Made by a program: the position numbers and the translations under genes. Of a stretch of DNA of 64,000 nucleotides, positions 45,839 to 54,116 are shown in pieces. The stretch is from contig NZ_AP024600.1 of the NCBI RefSeq assembly GCF_036322585.1, forward strand, positions 4,588,001 to 4,652,000, in the 5' to 3' direction. The DNA is from Luteolibacter sp. LG18 (GTDB taxonomy: Bacteria > Verrucomicrobiota > Verrucomicrobiia > Verrucomicrobiales > Akkermansiaceae). Each line of letters opens with the position of its first letter. Position 1 is the first letter of the stretch. The notes under the pieces are model-generated. The model worked only from the letters and a program-made list of their open reading frames with translations, had not been told where the DNA came from and did not search any database.

Positions 45839-46987
45839 ATGAAACCCAGAGTTTTCATTCCCGCCACGATCGCCATTGCCACGGTCGTCTGGCTCATCCA
45901 ACGATCCCATCTTCATCAGCTCCGCGAGGAACGGGTGCGCGTGGAGCCGCGCATCACCGCGGAAGCGGTTGCCTCCGCCTCGGCTTCGGCCTCATCCCAA
46001 CCTCCGACCGGCACCGAGATCGTGCCGGAGTTCAAGAGACTCATGCTGGCGACCTATGGTGACCAACACAACGGAAGCCCGCGGCAGAGGGAACGCATGA
46101 TCTCCCTCCTGCAACAGATCAGTCCCGAAACCCTTGCGGAGGTGATCAAGGAGCTCGGGCAGGACCCGCGTTTCAAGGATGACGCGGAGTATGCGATTCT
46201 GGGGCACTACGTTGAAATCCAGCCCCGCGCCGCCATCGAGATCGCGCTGGGCATGCCATCCCGGTTCGACCAAAACAGATTTATCTACCAGAACTTCCTC
46301 AACGCCATCAGCGAGCTCCATGACGTGTGGGCAAGCAAGGATCCCGTGGCCTCGCTCCAGTGGCTGCAATCCGAGAATTCCGGGATCCCGGAGGAACTCC
46401 ACAACCGCATGTTCGGCAACGCCTGCCGCAGTCTTGCGTATGCAGATCCGCAAGCCACCATCGCCGGCATCCTTGGCGATGACCACGTGGACGACGGAGC
46501 GATAGGCCAAGACATTGGTCGGGGAATGAACAGTCCGGATCCAATCAAGGCTTTCTTCAAGGCCGCGGACGAACTCGCCACGGATCCCTCTCTGGATGCC
46601 GATCGTATCGCCTCCATCCGCCGGGGGGTCGCCGACGGCATGTCCATACTGTTCTTTGACCAGCCTTTTTCAACCGTCACCGATCTCGTCAACGAATGCC
46701 TTACCGCGGATGAAAAAATCGCCTTCGTCAATCGCTGCAACGAACAAGGCACGATCGTCGACTCTGCGAAATGGGCGAGCTGGCTGACGACCTTCGAACC
46801 CTCGCAAATGGATTCCGCCACCGCTCCGCCGCATCCGCTTGTCACCCGCATGGAGTCGTGGGCCTACGAAGATCCAAACGGAGCCGGAGCCTGGCTCGAC
46901 GGCATGCCGGACGGCCCGCTCAAGGATCAGGCCAGCGCCGCCTACAATGAAGGCCTGAATCACCGCACCGCGGGCACCGCGCCATAA
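45839..46987 (+). CDS. Membrane-anchored helical repeat protein B1
   Basis: A 382-residue protein with an N-terminal membrane anchor (VFIPATIAIATVVWLI), a Ser/Ala-rich linker and an extracytoplasmic helical domain. W-x-S-K-D-P-V-A-S-L-x-W and E-D-P-N-G-A-G-A-W-L units occur near the middle and the C-terminus. Its end (WLDGMPDGPLKDQASAAYNEGL) is almost the same as that of B2 at 48203-49354. It follows the sigma-fused A1 by 19 bases and is likely co-transcribed. A partner or negative regulator of the sigma factor is my inference from context; no known anti-sigma domain is seen. Confidence 0.7.
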   Translation: MKPRVFIPATIAIATVVWLIQRSHLHQLREERVRVEPRITAEAVASASASASSQPPTGTEIVPEFKRLMLATYGDQHNGSPRQRERMISLLQQISPETLAEVIKELGQDPRFKDDAEYAILGHYVEIQPRAAIEIALGMPSRFDQNRFIYQNFLNAISELHDVWASKDPVASLQWLQSENSGIPEELHNRMFGNACRSLAYADPQATIAGILGDDHVDDGAIGQDIGRGMNSPDPIKAFFKAADELATDPSLDADRIASIRRGVADGMSILFFDQPFSTVTDLVNECLTADEKIAFVNRCNEQGTIVDSAKWASWLTTFEPSQMDSATAPPHPLVTRMESWAYEDPNGAGAWLDGMPDGPLKDQASAAYNEGLNHRTAGTAP

Positions 46988-47119
46988 GGATCGGCTGCCT
47001 CCGCGCCCGGGACGTCGTCCTTCCCGCCGGCCCACCGCGGAATCCGCCAAGGCCGGACCTCCTGCTTTCCTTTCAACCTTCACCGCTCCGGTTTTCACCA
47101 CAGCCCACCTATTCTCATC
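46988..47119 (+). pseudogene. Degenerate remnant of the sigma factor C-terminus
   Basis: This gap aligns at DNA level with the end of the sigma domain and linker of A1 (about 44560-44715): CTCCGCGCCCG, GCGGAATCCGC-AAGGCC and CTCATC-TGCTCTCCACCAAG recur in the same order. Deletions, including one of about 7 bases, put it out of frame with the following gene, so no product is expected. Confidence 0.7.
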
Positions 47120-48169
47120 GTGCTCTCCACCAAGACCAAGACCCTCGGCTCCCTCGCCATCATGCTCTGTGCCATTCCGCTGATTGCCCAGCGGATTTCC
47201 ATCTCGCGCAGCGAACAAAGGCTCTCTGCCCTCCAATCGCCCCGTGGCACTCCGGTTCCCACCATCGCCCGGCAAAGAGTTGCTCCGTCATCCGGCCCCG
47301 TCGGCACCAAGCTCTCCAACAAGCGCGACTTCGAAACGCTGCTGGCGGAATGGAAAGGCGTGCGTGGCTCGGATTCCGCCGACCACGAAGCATTCGTCGC
47401 GAAGCTCTCAACCCTGTCACACGACGAACTCGTCCGCATCATGCAGCAGGCCGCACACGCCGATCTCCCGGGAATGGAAAAGGCCCTGTTCCTCGGCAGC
47501 ATTGGGCGAGCCCTCAGGGACACTGATCCAGGTGCCGTTTTTGCCGCGCTTATGGAGGCCTTCAAGGGCGCTCCCACTTTCGACCGCCTTTTCAACCACG
47601 CTGGCGGCGAGGTGACTTTCGCCACATGGGCCAAGCAGGATCCAACCGCCGCCTTCTCATGGTATCGGGATACCCTTCAAGCCGGGAAGACGGGGGAATG
47701 GATGCCTGCGGAGATGTACAGTTTCCAGACATCACTCTTCCGCTGGCTGGTGCAGGAACATCCGGATGCCGTGCAGGACCTTGCCGGAGATCAGGCTGGC
47801 ACGAAAGTACACCTCATGCTCGGGTCCCTCGCGTCCTGGTGGATCTGGGAAAAAGACAGTAATCCTGGCGAGGCCGACGCCTATCTCCGGTTCACGAGGG
47901 ACATGGACACCCAGTCCCATCAGGAAGGAGCCTTGAGGGGATTGGCGAATGTCCTCGCTGGCAAGGGACGCTTCAGTGACATCCAGTACTGGTTCGAGCG
48001 CGATCGGCTCCAGCCCGCCGAAAAGGAGATCGTGGCCACCGAGGTTGCCCGCCTTTCCTCACAAGACTCCGAACAGGCCGCCGCCATGAGGACTTGGTTG
48101 AGGAAAGCCATGCCGGATGATGCGGACCGGCTGATTCAGAAAGCCGATGCTCTCTCGAAGGGCAATTGA
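47120..48169 (+). CDS. Membrane-anchored helical tail protein A2 (A1 paralogue lacking the sigma domain)
   Basis: A 349-residue protein homologous to A1 from residue 226 onward. It starts at GTG 47120, exactly where A1 has the internal MLSTKTK, has the same transmembrane segment (LGSLAIMLCAIPLIAQ) and shares FKGAPTFDRLFNHAGG..., TWAKQDPTAAFSWY and RKAMPDDADRLIQKA with the A1 tail. The sigma region is missing; its ghost lies just upstream. It may act as a free sensory partner of A1 or be a decaying duplicate. The open frame is intact, which argues for continued selection. Confidence 0.72.
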   Translation: MLSTKTKTLGSLAIMLCAIPLIAQRISISRSEQRLSALQSPRGTPVPTIARQRVAPSSGPVGTKLSNKRDFETLLAEWKGVRGSDSADHEAFVAKLSTLSHDELVRIMQQAAHADLPGMEKALFLGSIGRALRDTDPGAVFAALMEAFKGAPTFDRLFNHAGGEVTFATWAKQDPTAAFSWYRDTLQAGKTGEWMPAEMYSFQTSLFRWLVQEHPDAVQDLAGDQAGTKVHLMLGSLASWWIWEKDSNPGEADAYLRFTRDMDTQSHQEGALRGLANVLAGKGRFSDIQYWFERDRLQPAEKEIVATEVARLSSQDSEQAAAMRTWLRKAMPDDADRLIQKADALSKGN

Positions 48170-48202
48170 ATCCCAACCTTTCTCACAAACCGAAGAGGAC
48201 AC

Positions 48203-49354
48203 ATGAAAAAATATCTTCCCGTCTCCGGGATCGCCGCCGTCTCCATCATGATCGGCTTGGTTCAGTGGTTCAGCCTTCATCATCTGCATGGGGAAATCGC
48301 GCGATTGGAACAGGATGCTTCCACTCCGGGTGGAATCTCCGACAGGGCGCGTTCCCGCAGCATTGGAGCAACATCCGTCGCAACCGCCAGTGCGGATCCT
48401 GAGGGGGATTTCAGGAAGTTCGTGCTGACGGGACTGACAGGCCCTTCCAAGAATATCATTGCCGGAAAGGAGGATCGCTTCAGGACCCTGCTGAAACAAC
48501 TCGATCCCGATACGCTGTATCAGGCGTTGGTGAAGCTTGGAAAAGATCCACGCTTCACCGGCATGGAATATATGGTGCTCCGCTACTATCAGGAGATCCA
48601 GCCCCGCGGTGCCGTCGAGGTGGCCCTGAAACTGCCCGATCAGCTTCCCCAGAACAGCAACCGCCAGGGTATGGGCTACCTTTTCTACCTCTGGAGCGCC
48701 AAGGAGCCCACGGCGGCGCTCGAATGGGTGCGCGCTCATGAATCCCAGCTTCACCCTGAAGCCCGGGACGGCATGTTCCGGGATGCCTATCTCCGGCAGA
48801 TGCAGAACGATTCACGACAGGCATTCGCCAACATTCTCGCCGACGAACGTCTGGTAAACAACGAGACCGGCAAGGAGATCGGTGCGACAATGGGGAATCC
48901 CCAGCAGGTAAGAGCCTGCTTCCAAACGATGGATTGTCTGTCCGCGGACCCGGGGAAAGTCTCCGCGATCGCGCAAATCCGCGCGGGAGTGGTTGATATG
49001 CTCGTGCCCCTTTTCGAACACCAATCGTTCACCGTAGCATCCGGCGTGATCGATGAATGCCTCACCGCGGAAGAAAAGATGGCGTTTTACGCCTCCTGTA
49101 ATCATTTCAAGAGCATTCCCGACCCTGTCAAATGGGCCGATTGGCTGGTGAAATTCGAGCCGCCGCCCGCGGCCGATCCCACCACCGCCACGCAGCATCC
49201 TCTCGTCACACGCCTCCAGGCGTGGGCCAAGGAAGACCCGAACACGGCCGGAGCCTGGCTCGACCGTATGCCGGGCGGCCCGCTCAAGGACCAAGCCAGC
49301 GCCGCCTACAATGAAGGCCTGAGCCGTCGCGCGGCGACCTCGACCGCCGAATGA
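48203..49354 (+). CDS. Membrane-anchored helical repeat protein B2 (B1 paralogue)
   Basis: A 383-residue protein with an N-terminal anchor (VSGIAAVSIMIGLVQWFSL), a short coiled coil (HHLHGEIARLEQD) and a helical extracytoplasmic domain. It matches B1 along its length: PDTLYQALVKLGKDPRF, IQPRGAVEVALKLP, W-S-A-K-E-P-T-A-A-L-E-W, VIDECLTAEEKMAF and the C-terminal EDPNTAGAWLDRMPGGPLKDQ. It follows A2 by 33 bases, so the A-B gene order is preserved in both copies. Confidence 0.72.
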   Translation: MKKYLPVSGIAAVSIMIGLVQWFSLHHLHGEIARLEQDASTPGGISDRARSRSIGATSVATASADPEGDFRKFVLTGLTGPSKNIIAGKEDRFRTLLKQLDPDTLYQALVKLGKDPRFTGMEYMVLRYYQEIQPRGAVEVALKLPDQLPQNSNRQGMGYLFYLWSAKEPTAALEWVRAHESQLHPEARDGMFRDAYLRQMQNDSRQAFANILADERLVNNETGKEIGATMGNPQQVRACFQTMDCLSADPGKVSAIAQIRAGVVDMLVPLFEHQSFTVASGVIDECLTAEEKMAFYASCNHFKSIPDPVKWADWLVKFEPPPAADPTTATQHPLVTRLQAWAKEDPNTAGAWLDRMPGGPLKDQASAAYNEGLSRRAATSTAE

Positions 49355-49487
49355 GGACCGGAAACTTCCATGACCCGGGCACGAAGCCACCTAGGTGCCA
49401 ACAGCGGTCTCGATGATCAAAATGGCAAAATGCCCCCCCTCTCATGGCCTCTTTTCCAAAGCGAGCGAGTCCTTCTTGAACGGTATT

Positions 49488-50240
49488 TCAGGCGGATGGC
49501 ACAAGCTGCTCCACCATCGCGTGGACCATGCGCGGGAGGTCGTAGGGGAAACGGGCGGTGATGAGGTTGCCGTCGATCACGCAGGGTTCGTCGGAGACGA
49601 TGGCACCGGCGTTCTCAAGGTCGGTGTGGATGTTCCAGACGGCGGTGGCTTTCCTGCCCTTGAGGATGCCGGCGCTGACCATGACCCATTGGCCGTGGCA
49701 GATGGCGCAGGTCGGCTTGCCCGCGGCGTGCATCCCGCGGACGAAGGCGCGGGCGTGCTCGTCGGTGCGCAGGGCATCCGGGTTCCAACAGCCGCCGGGG
49801 AGAATGACGGCGTCGTAATCCCCCACCCTGGCCTCGTCCATGTAGCGGTCGATCGCGATCCAGCCGGCGTTCTCCATCAGGCGGATGGCCAACACGTGGG
49901 TGGCGGCGAGCGGCGGGAAACGCAGGCCGAGCGTGGGATGGAATTCACCGATGCGGGGTGAAACGACGTGAACCTCCGCGCCGTGTTCCTTCAGCCAGAC
50001 CTGGGCCCCGAGGATCTCGACTTCCTCGACGCCGTTGGTGCAGCAGATGGCGATGCGCTTGCCCGCCAGCAGCCGGGGATCGGAAGGCGGATCGTAGAGG
50101 AAGGAGTTCAACTCGCGGTTGAGCTCGCCATCGGCGGTGGTCAGCAGTTCGGTGGAGATGGACGGCACCGGCGAGGGCGTCATGAGCTGCTGCATCCGGG
50201 TGACGGGAATCGAGGGCGACGGAGGGGTGGGAGAGGTCAT
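49488..50240 (-). CDS. DJ-1/PfpI-family protein
   Basis: A 250-residue protein. After about 55 poorly conserved residues comes a class I glutamine-amidotransferase-like fold (GKRIAICCTNGVEEVEILG... YDAVILPGG... TCAICHGQWVMVSAG). The nucleophilic Cys is in AICHG with the nearby His, as in PfpI-type proteases, deglycases and chaperones; the exact activity is not determined by the motif. It stands alone, downstream of and convergent with the A/B cluster. Confidence 0.82.
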   Translation of the reverse strand: MTSPTPPSPSIPVTRMQQLMTPSPVPSISTELLTTADGELNRELNSFLYDPPSDPRLLAGKRIAICCTNGVEEVEILGAQVWLKEHGAEVHVVSPRIGEFHPTLGLRFPPLAATHVLAIRLMENAGWIAIDRYMDEARVGDYDAVILPGGCWNPDALRTDEHARAFVRGMHAAGKPTCAICHGQWVMVSAGILKGRKATAVWNIHTDLENAGAIVSDEPCVIDGNLITARFPYDLPRMVHAMVEQLVPSA

Positions 50241-50424
50241 GAGGTGGTGTCTATCAGGGAGACACTACGGAGGAATCGCAAGCGGGTTGTCGGGGAGAAA
50301 GATACACCACGCTTGGATCGGAATGCCCCTCGATGGCATGTTCACCTGGGTGCCCTGTAGACGCGGCCGGATGGAGCTGGAAACGGTTCATGCAGTTCGG
50401 TTGAATCCGTCCGACCGAACCATC

Positions 50425-50952
50425 ATGCGAACGTCCCACACCTTCCTTTTCCAGACAGAGGGCCCCTGGATCACGATCGGCACAGGGGAAGCGGAGCGGC
50501 GTGATTTCATCCCTCCCGTGTTTTATTCCATGCCGGGACAGACCGGCTGCGTGCGTCTGCTCCGGGGGTGGAAGATGAAAACACGCCAAGCCCTGATGGA
50601 TGAGTTCGCGGCGGCGTTCCAGTTCTTCGAGGGGTTCGGTGAGAACTGGCTCGCACTGGGCGACTGCCTTTCCTACCTCGACGAGTGGCTGCCCGCGGAT
50701 GGTTACGTGGTGGTCATCGAGCGGACGGAAGATCTGTTAGGCGAGGAGGAGGATGAGCAGTCGGTGGCCTTGTTGAAGACGCTCGATGACGCCGGGAAGT
50801 GGTGGTCGCAAGCCATCACGGACAACGGCCGCCACAACCGCCCGGCGATTCCGTTCCACGCGCTGCTGCATGTGACCGATGGGGCAAACAACGGACTGGA
50901 GAGAATCGAGGAACTAGCGCAAAAGGCAGGCGTGGCGGTGCGGAGGGAATGA
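50425..50952 (+). CDS. Barstar-like protein
   Basis: A 175-residue protein whose second half resembles barstar, the intracellular inhibitor of barnase-type RNases: LRGWKMKTRQALMDEFAAAFQFFEGFGENWLALGDCLSYLDEW with the typical NWxAxxDCLxxL core. The first 45 residues are less clear (RTSHTFLFQTEGPWITIGTGE). ATG 50371 is an alternative start, adding 18 residues. No barnase-like gene is near. Either it inhibits an endogenous RNase, or it is a solitary family member of the kind many bacteria carry. Confidence 0.72.
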   Translation: MRTSHTFLFQTEGPWITIGTGEAERRDFIPPVFYSMPGQTGCVRLLRGWKMKTRQALMDEFAAAFQFFEGFGENWLALGDCLSYLDEWLPADGYVVVIERTEDLLGEEEDEQSVALLKTLDDAGKWWSQAITDNGRHNRPAIPFHALLHVTDGANNGLERIEELAQKAGVAVRRE

Positions 50953-51104
50953 ACGAGGAGGGAAACGGGTGGATACCCCCAACAGGCAACATCCCCATTT
51001 CCGCTGTGTGAATACGTTGTTATCGGACGTCCGTGGAACAACTGACGCCGTGGGGATGAGGGTGGAGGCTCACACCCACAAGCAGGAATGCTTGTGCTAC
51101 CTAA

Positions 51105-51659
51105 TCACTCGACGGTGTCGTCGCCCTTGCCGAGGTTTGGCTGGAAATCCTTCGCCATGCGCTCGATCCACGGCACGTATTTCTTCTCGTCGGCCTGGGG
51201 ATAGGTGATCGACCAGCCCGCGCAGTATTTGGCATCGGCCACGTACTTCTCGTAGAAACCGGAACCGTCCTTGGTGGTGCCGGAGACGACATACCATTCC
51301 GCGGTCTTTTTCTTGTAGGTGATGGTGCGGTCCTTCTCGGCGAGTGCGGCCTTCCAACTTTCCTCGACGCTGCCCATGCCATCGACATTGAAGTGTCCTC
51401 CAACAACGATCTTCACCTTGCCATCCAGGGAGGCGAAGGCCTGGCCGCCACCATTGTCCGGCGGCCGGAGGGCTTTCATCCCGGGAGGAATGGGCAAGGT
51501 GCTGCCGAAGCGGGCGTTTCGGTAAGTCAGCCACCCATCCTTGCCGAGGGTGACGCCCACCTGCCAGTTCTCCGGTTCCTCCTCCGCGGCTCTGGCGGAT
51601 GGCAGGACCATCGCGAGGATGGCCGCGGCAAGAACGGGATATCGCGGGATGGCTTTCAT
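51105..51659 (-). CDS. Secreted hypothetical protein
   Basis: A 184-residue protein with a signal peptide (MKAIPRYPVLAAAILAMVLPSARA). The mature domain is beta-rich with repeated Gly/Lys turns (FASLDGKVKIVVGGHF, WYVVSGTTKDGSGFYEKY) and one Cys near the end. The family is not recognised. It lies downstream of, and on the same strand as, the tail-specific protease gene after an 80-base gap, possibly in the same transcript. Confidence 0.65.
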   Translation of the reverse strand: MKAIPRYPVLAAAILAMVLPSARAAEEEPENWQVGVTLGKDGWLTYRNARFGSTLPIPPGMKALRPPDNGGGQAFASLDGKVKIVVGGHFNVDGMGSVEESWKAALAEKDRTITYKKKTAEWYVVSGTTKDGSGFYEKYVADAKYCAGWSITYPQADEKKYVPWIERMAKDFQPNLGKGDDTVE

Positions 51660-51739
51660 GGGAACGAGGGATTCCCTGCCAAGTTAGAACAAAGATGGTA
51701 TCCCGGCGAGATGAATCACGGGTTCCTTGGACACTTGGA

Positions 51740-53953
51740 TCAATGGATCTCGACGGGAGTCTTCCGGTTTTCGGCGAGATCGGAACCTTCGCTGCACGTC
51801 ACGAGATCGTTCAGCACCAGCAGGGCCTCGCGCTTCGCGGGCTCGAGGGCACCGGGCCAGGTCGGCGTGGACGATGGGGCCGCGACGCGGACAAACTCCT
51901 CGGAGGCCTTCGCAGGATCGTAGGAGCGCAGGCCGGTGCCGCGGGCGAGATCATCAAGGGTCAGCCGCTGGAAGGTCAGCGTGCGTGCATCAACCTCCTG
52001 CTGGGCTTTGAAACGAAGGGCGCGCGCGGCATCGCGTTCCTCCTTCCGGAGCGCGGCCTCGGCAAGCTCCTGGCGGCGGGAATCGATCTGCAGCGAGCGG
52101 GTCGGCTGGCCACGGCGCGCGGCGGCGAGGGCGATGTCCTCGCGGAGTTCGGCGAAGTCCTTGCTGGGGTCGGTGCGCTGCTTGCTCAGCTCCCGAAGGC
52201 GCGGCAGGAACAAACCATCCGCGGACAGCGGGGTGAAACCCGGCGCGGGCCGGACGCGGTCGCGCTGGAAGGCATGCGGCAGGAACCGCTCGCCCACCTC
52301 CGCCGCATCGAAGCGCCCGGGCAACGCGATGTCCGAGGCGATGCCATCAAGCTGGCTGGACGCGCCGGAGGGCAGGTAGAAACGTTTCGTGGTGAGCTTC
52401 ATCACGCCCACCTGGTCACGCTTGACGAAGAAGGGCATCAGCGGCGCGAGCTCGATGGTCTCCTGCACCGTGCCCTTTCCATACGTGCCGCGATCGCCGA
52501 CGACCACCGCGCGACGGTAGTCCTGGAGCGCTCCGGCGAGGATCTCGGCGGCGGAGGCGCTCTGGCGATCGACGAGGACGACCAACGGCCCCGGGTAGAT
52601 GGCTTTCTGCCCGGAGGACAAGGTACTAACTTTCCCGTAAGTGTCCTTTTCCTGAAGCACCGGACCGGTGCCGGTGAAGAACCCGGCGATGCGGCGGGCT
52701 TCGTCGACCGAGCCACCGCCATTGCCGCGGAGGTCGAGGACCAGGCCGTCGATCTTGCTGGCCACGAGGCGCTGGAGCAGCCTCTGGACGTCGTTGGCGC
52801 AGGCGGTGCGTCCGCTCGGGATATCGACGTAGAAACCGGGCAGCTCGATCCAGCCGAGGCGGTGGCCGGGTTGGTTCGGCAAGCTGATGCCCACGACACC
52901 CGCGCTGGCTTCCTCGGACTTCAGCTTCACCCGGCCGCGGGCGATGACCATGTCCCGGAGATCCGAGGTTCCGGCGGGATAGACCCGCAAACGCACGCGC
53001 GTCCCCTCCCCGCCCGCGAGCAGCGAGGCGACCTCCGAGGAGGTCATGTGCAAGACATCGGTCATGCCATTGTCCCCATCCTCCAGGCCCACGATGCGGT
53101 CGCCGGGCTGGAGCACGCCCGATTGATCGGCGGGACCGCCGATGAGGATGCCAGCGACCCGGGTGGAACCGTCGTCGACGGACTCCAGGGTGACGCCAAT
53201 ACCGACCATTTCATTGCGCAGGGTGTTGCCGAAACCATCGGCCTTGCTGGCACTCATGTAGTCGGAATGCGGATCCTGGGCCCGCGCCATGGCGTTGAAG
53301 AAGGCGTAGGCGGCCTCGGTGTCATCGGTCTTCGCGACCTTCTCGACGAGGCGGCGGTAACGGAGCGCGACGATCTCCACGGGCGTGGCCCGGTCGGCGG
53401 ATGGCACCGCGGGCGCGGCCTTGGCCTTCCGTTCCGCGCGCAGCATTTCATCAAGCAAAGCGTCCTTGAGCTTCAGCCGCAGCAACTCATCGGCCTCCCT
53501 GGCATCGCGCGGCCATGGGGCCGTGCGGCGGTCGGTCTGGATGGATTCAGCGGTGGTGAAATCGAAACGGTTCTCCGCGAGGAGCTGTTTCGCCCGTTCC
53601 CCGCTGGCGGCGACGCGTTGCTGATAGATCCGGTGGATGGCGAGGGCCGTCTTCGGCCCCTTGCAGGTGATCAGCAAGGAAAGGAGGTCGTTTCCACAGC
53701 CTGCCCGGAAGCCCTCGACATCGCTCTGGAGGAAGTAGAAGTGGGTCGGATCGAGCTGATCTAGATACTGGGCCAGCATTCGTTGGCTGGTCCCGGCCCC
53801 GTAAGGAAGCCGCGAGAAGTGCGAGTTCTGGATCGCGATGGCCTCATGCTTGCCGATCTCCCCGAGGTCGGCCGGGGCCGCGCGGGTGACCAGCGGAATC
53901 GAGGAGAAGGCGACGGCGAGCAAAACACGCCGGCAGGCACTCTGGATCTTCAT
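51740..53953 (-). CDS. prc: Tail-specific (S41) carboxy-terminal processing protease
   Basis: A 737-residue periplasmic protease of the Tsp/Prc type with a signal peptide at ATG 53953. It has an N-terminal helical domain (LPYGAGTSQRMLAQYLDQLDPTHFYFLQSD), a PDZ domain (GIGVTLESVDDGSTRVAGILIGGPADQSG) and the S41 catalytic core with the Ser in RQSASAAEI and the Lys in GTYGKGTVQ. A long C-terminal region follows. It degrades or trims proteins by their C-termini in the envelope. Length is slightly above E. coli Prc. Confidence 0.92.
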   Translation of the reverse strand: MKIQSACRRVLLAVAFSSIPLVTRAAPADLGEIGKHEAIAIQNSHFSRLPYGAGTSQRMLAQYLDQLDPTHFYFLQSDVEGFRAGCGNDLLSLLITCKGPKTALAIHRIYQQRVAASGERAKQLLAENRFDFTTAESIQTDRRTAPWPRDAREADELLRLKLKDALLDEMLRAERKAKAAPAVPSADRATPVEIVALRYRRLVEKVAKTDDTEAAYAFFNAMARAQDPHSDYMSASKADGFGNTLRNEMVGIGVTLESVDDGSTRVAGILIGGPADQSGVLQPGDRIVGLEDGDNGMTDVLHMTSSEVASLLAGGEGTRVRLRVYPAGTSDLRDMVIARGRVKLKSEEASAGVVGISLPNQPGHRLGWIELPGFYVDIPSGRTACANDVQRLLQRLVASKIDGLVLDLRGNGGGSVDEARRIAGFFTGTGPVLQEKDTYGKVSTLSSGQKAIYPGPLVVLVDRQSASAAEILAGALQDYRRAVVVGDRGTYGKGTVQETIELAPLMPFFVKRDQVGVMKLTTKRFYLPSGASSQLDGIASDIALPGRFDAAEVGERFLPHAFQRDRVRPAPGFTPLSADGLFLPRLRELSKQRTDPSKDFAELREDIALAAARRGQPTRSLQIDSRRQELAEAALRKEERDAARALRFKAQQEVDARTLTFQRLTLDDLARGTGLRSYDPAKASEEFVRVAAPSSTPTWPGALEPAKREALLVLNDLVTCSEGSDLAENRKTPVEIH

Positions 53954-54116
53954 GCAATGGGAACGACGGACCCTGTGGGGCCGCACCCGGGAGAATGCCT
54001 ACAGCCCGGGCTGACAATCAAGCGATTCCCTCGTGGGGAAGCCGCAGCACCAAATTTGAAATTTATTTGCCTTTTAGGAAACCTTCTCCACCGTGGTGGG
54101 GAACCTTCCGCGATTG

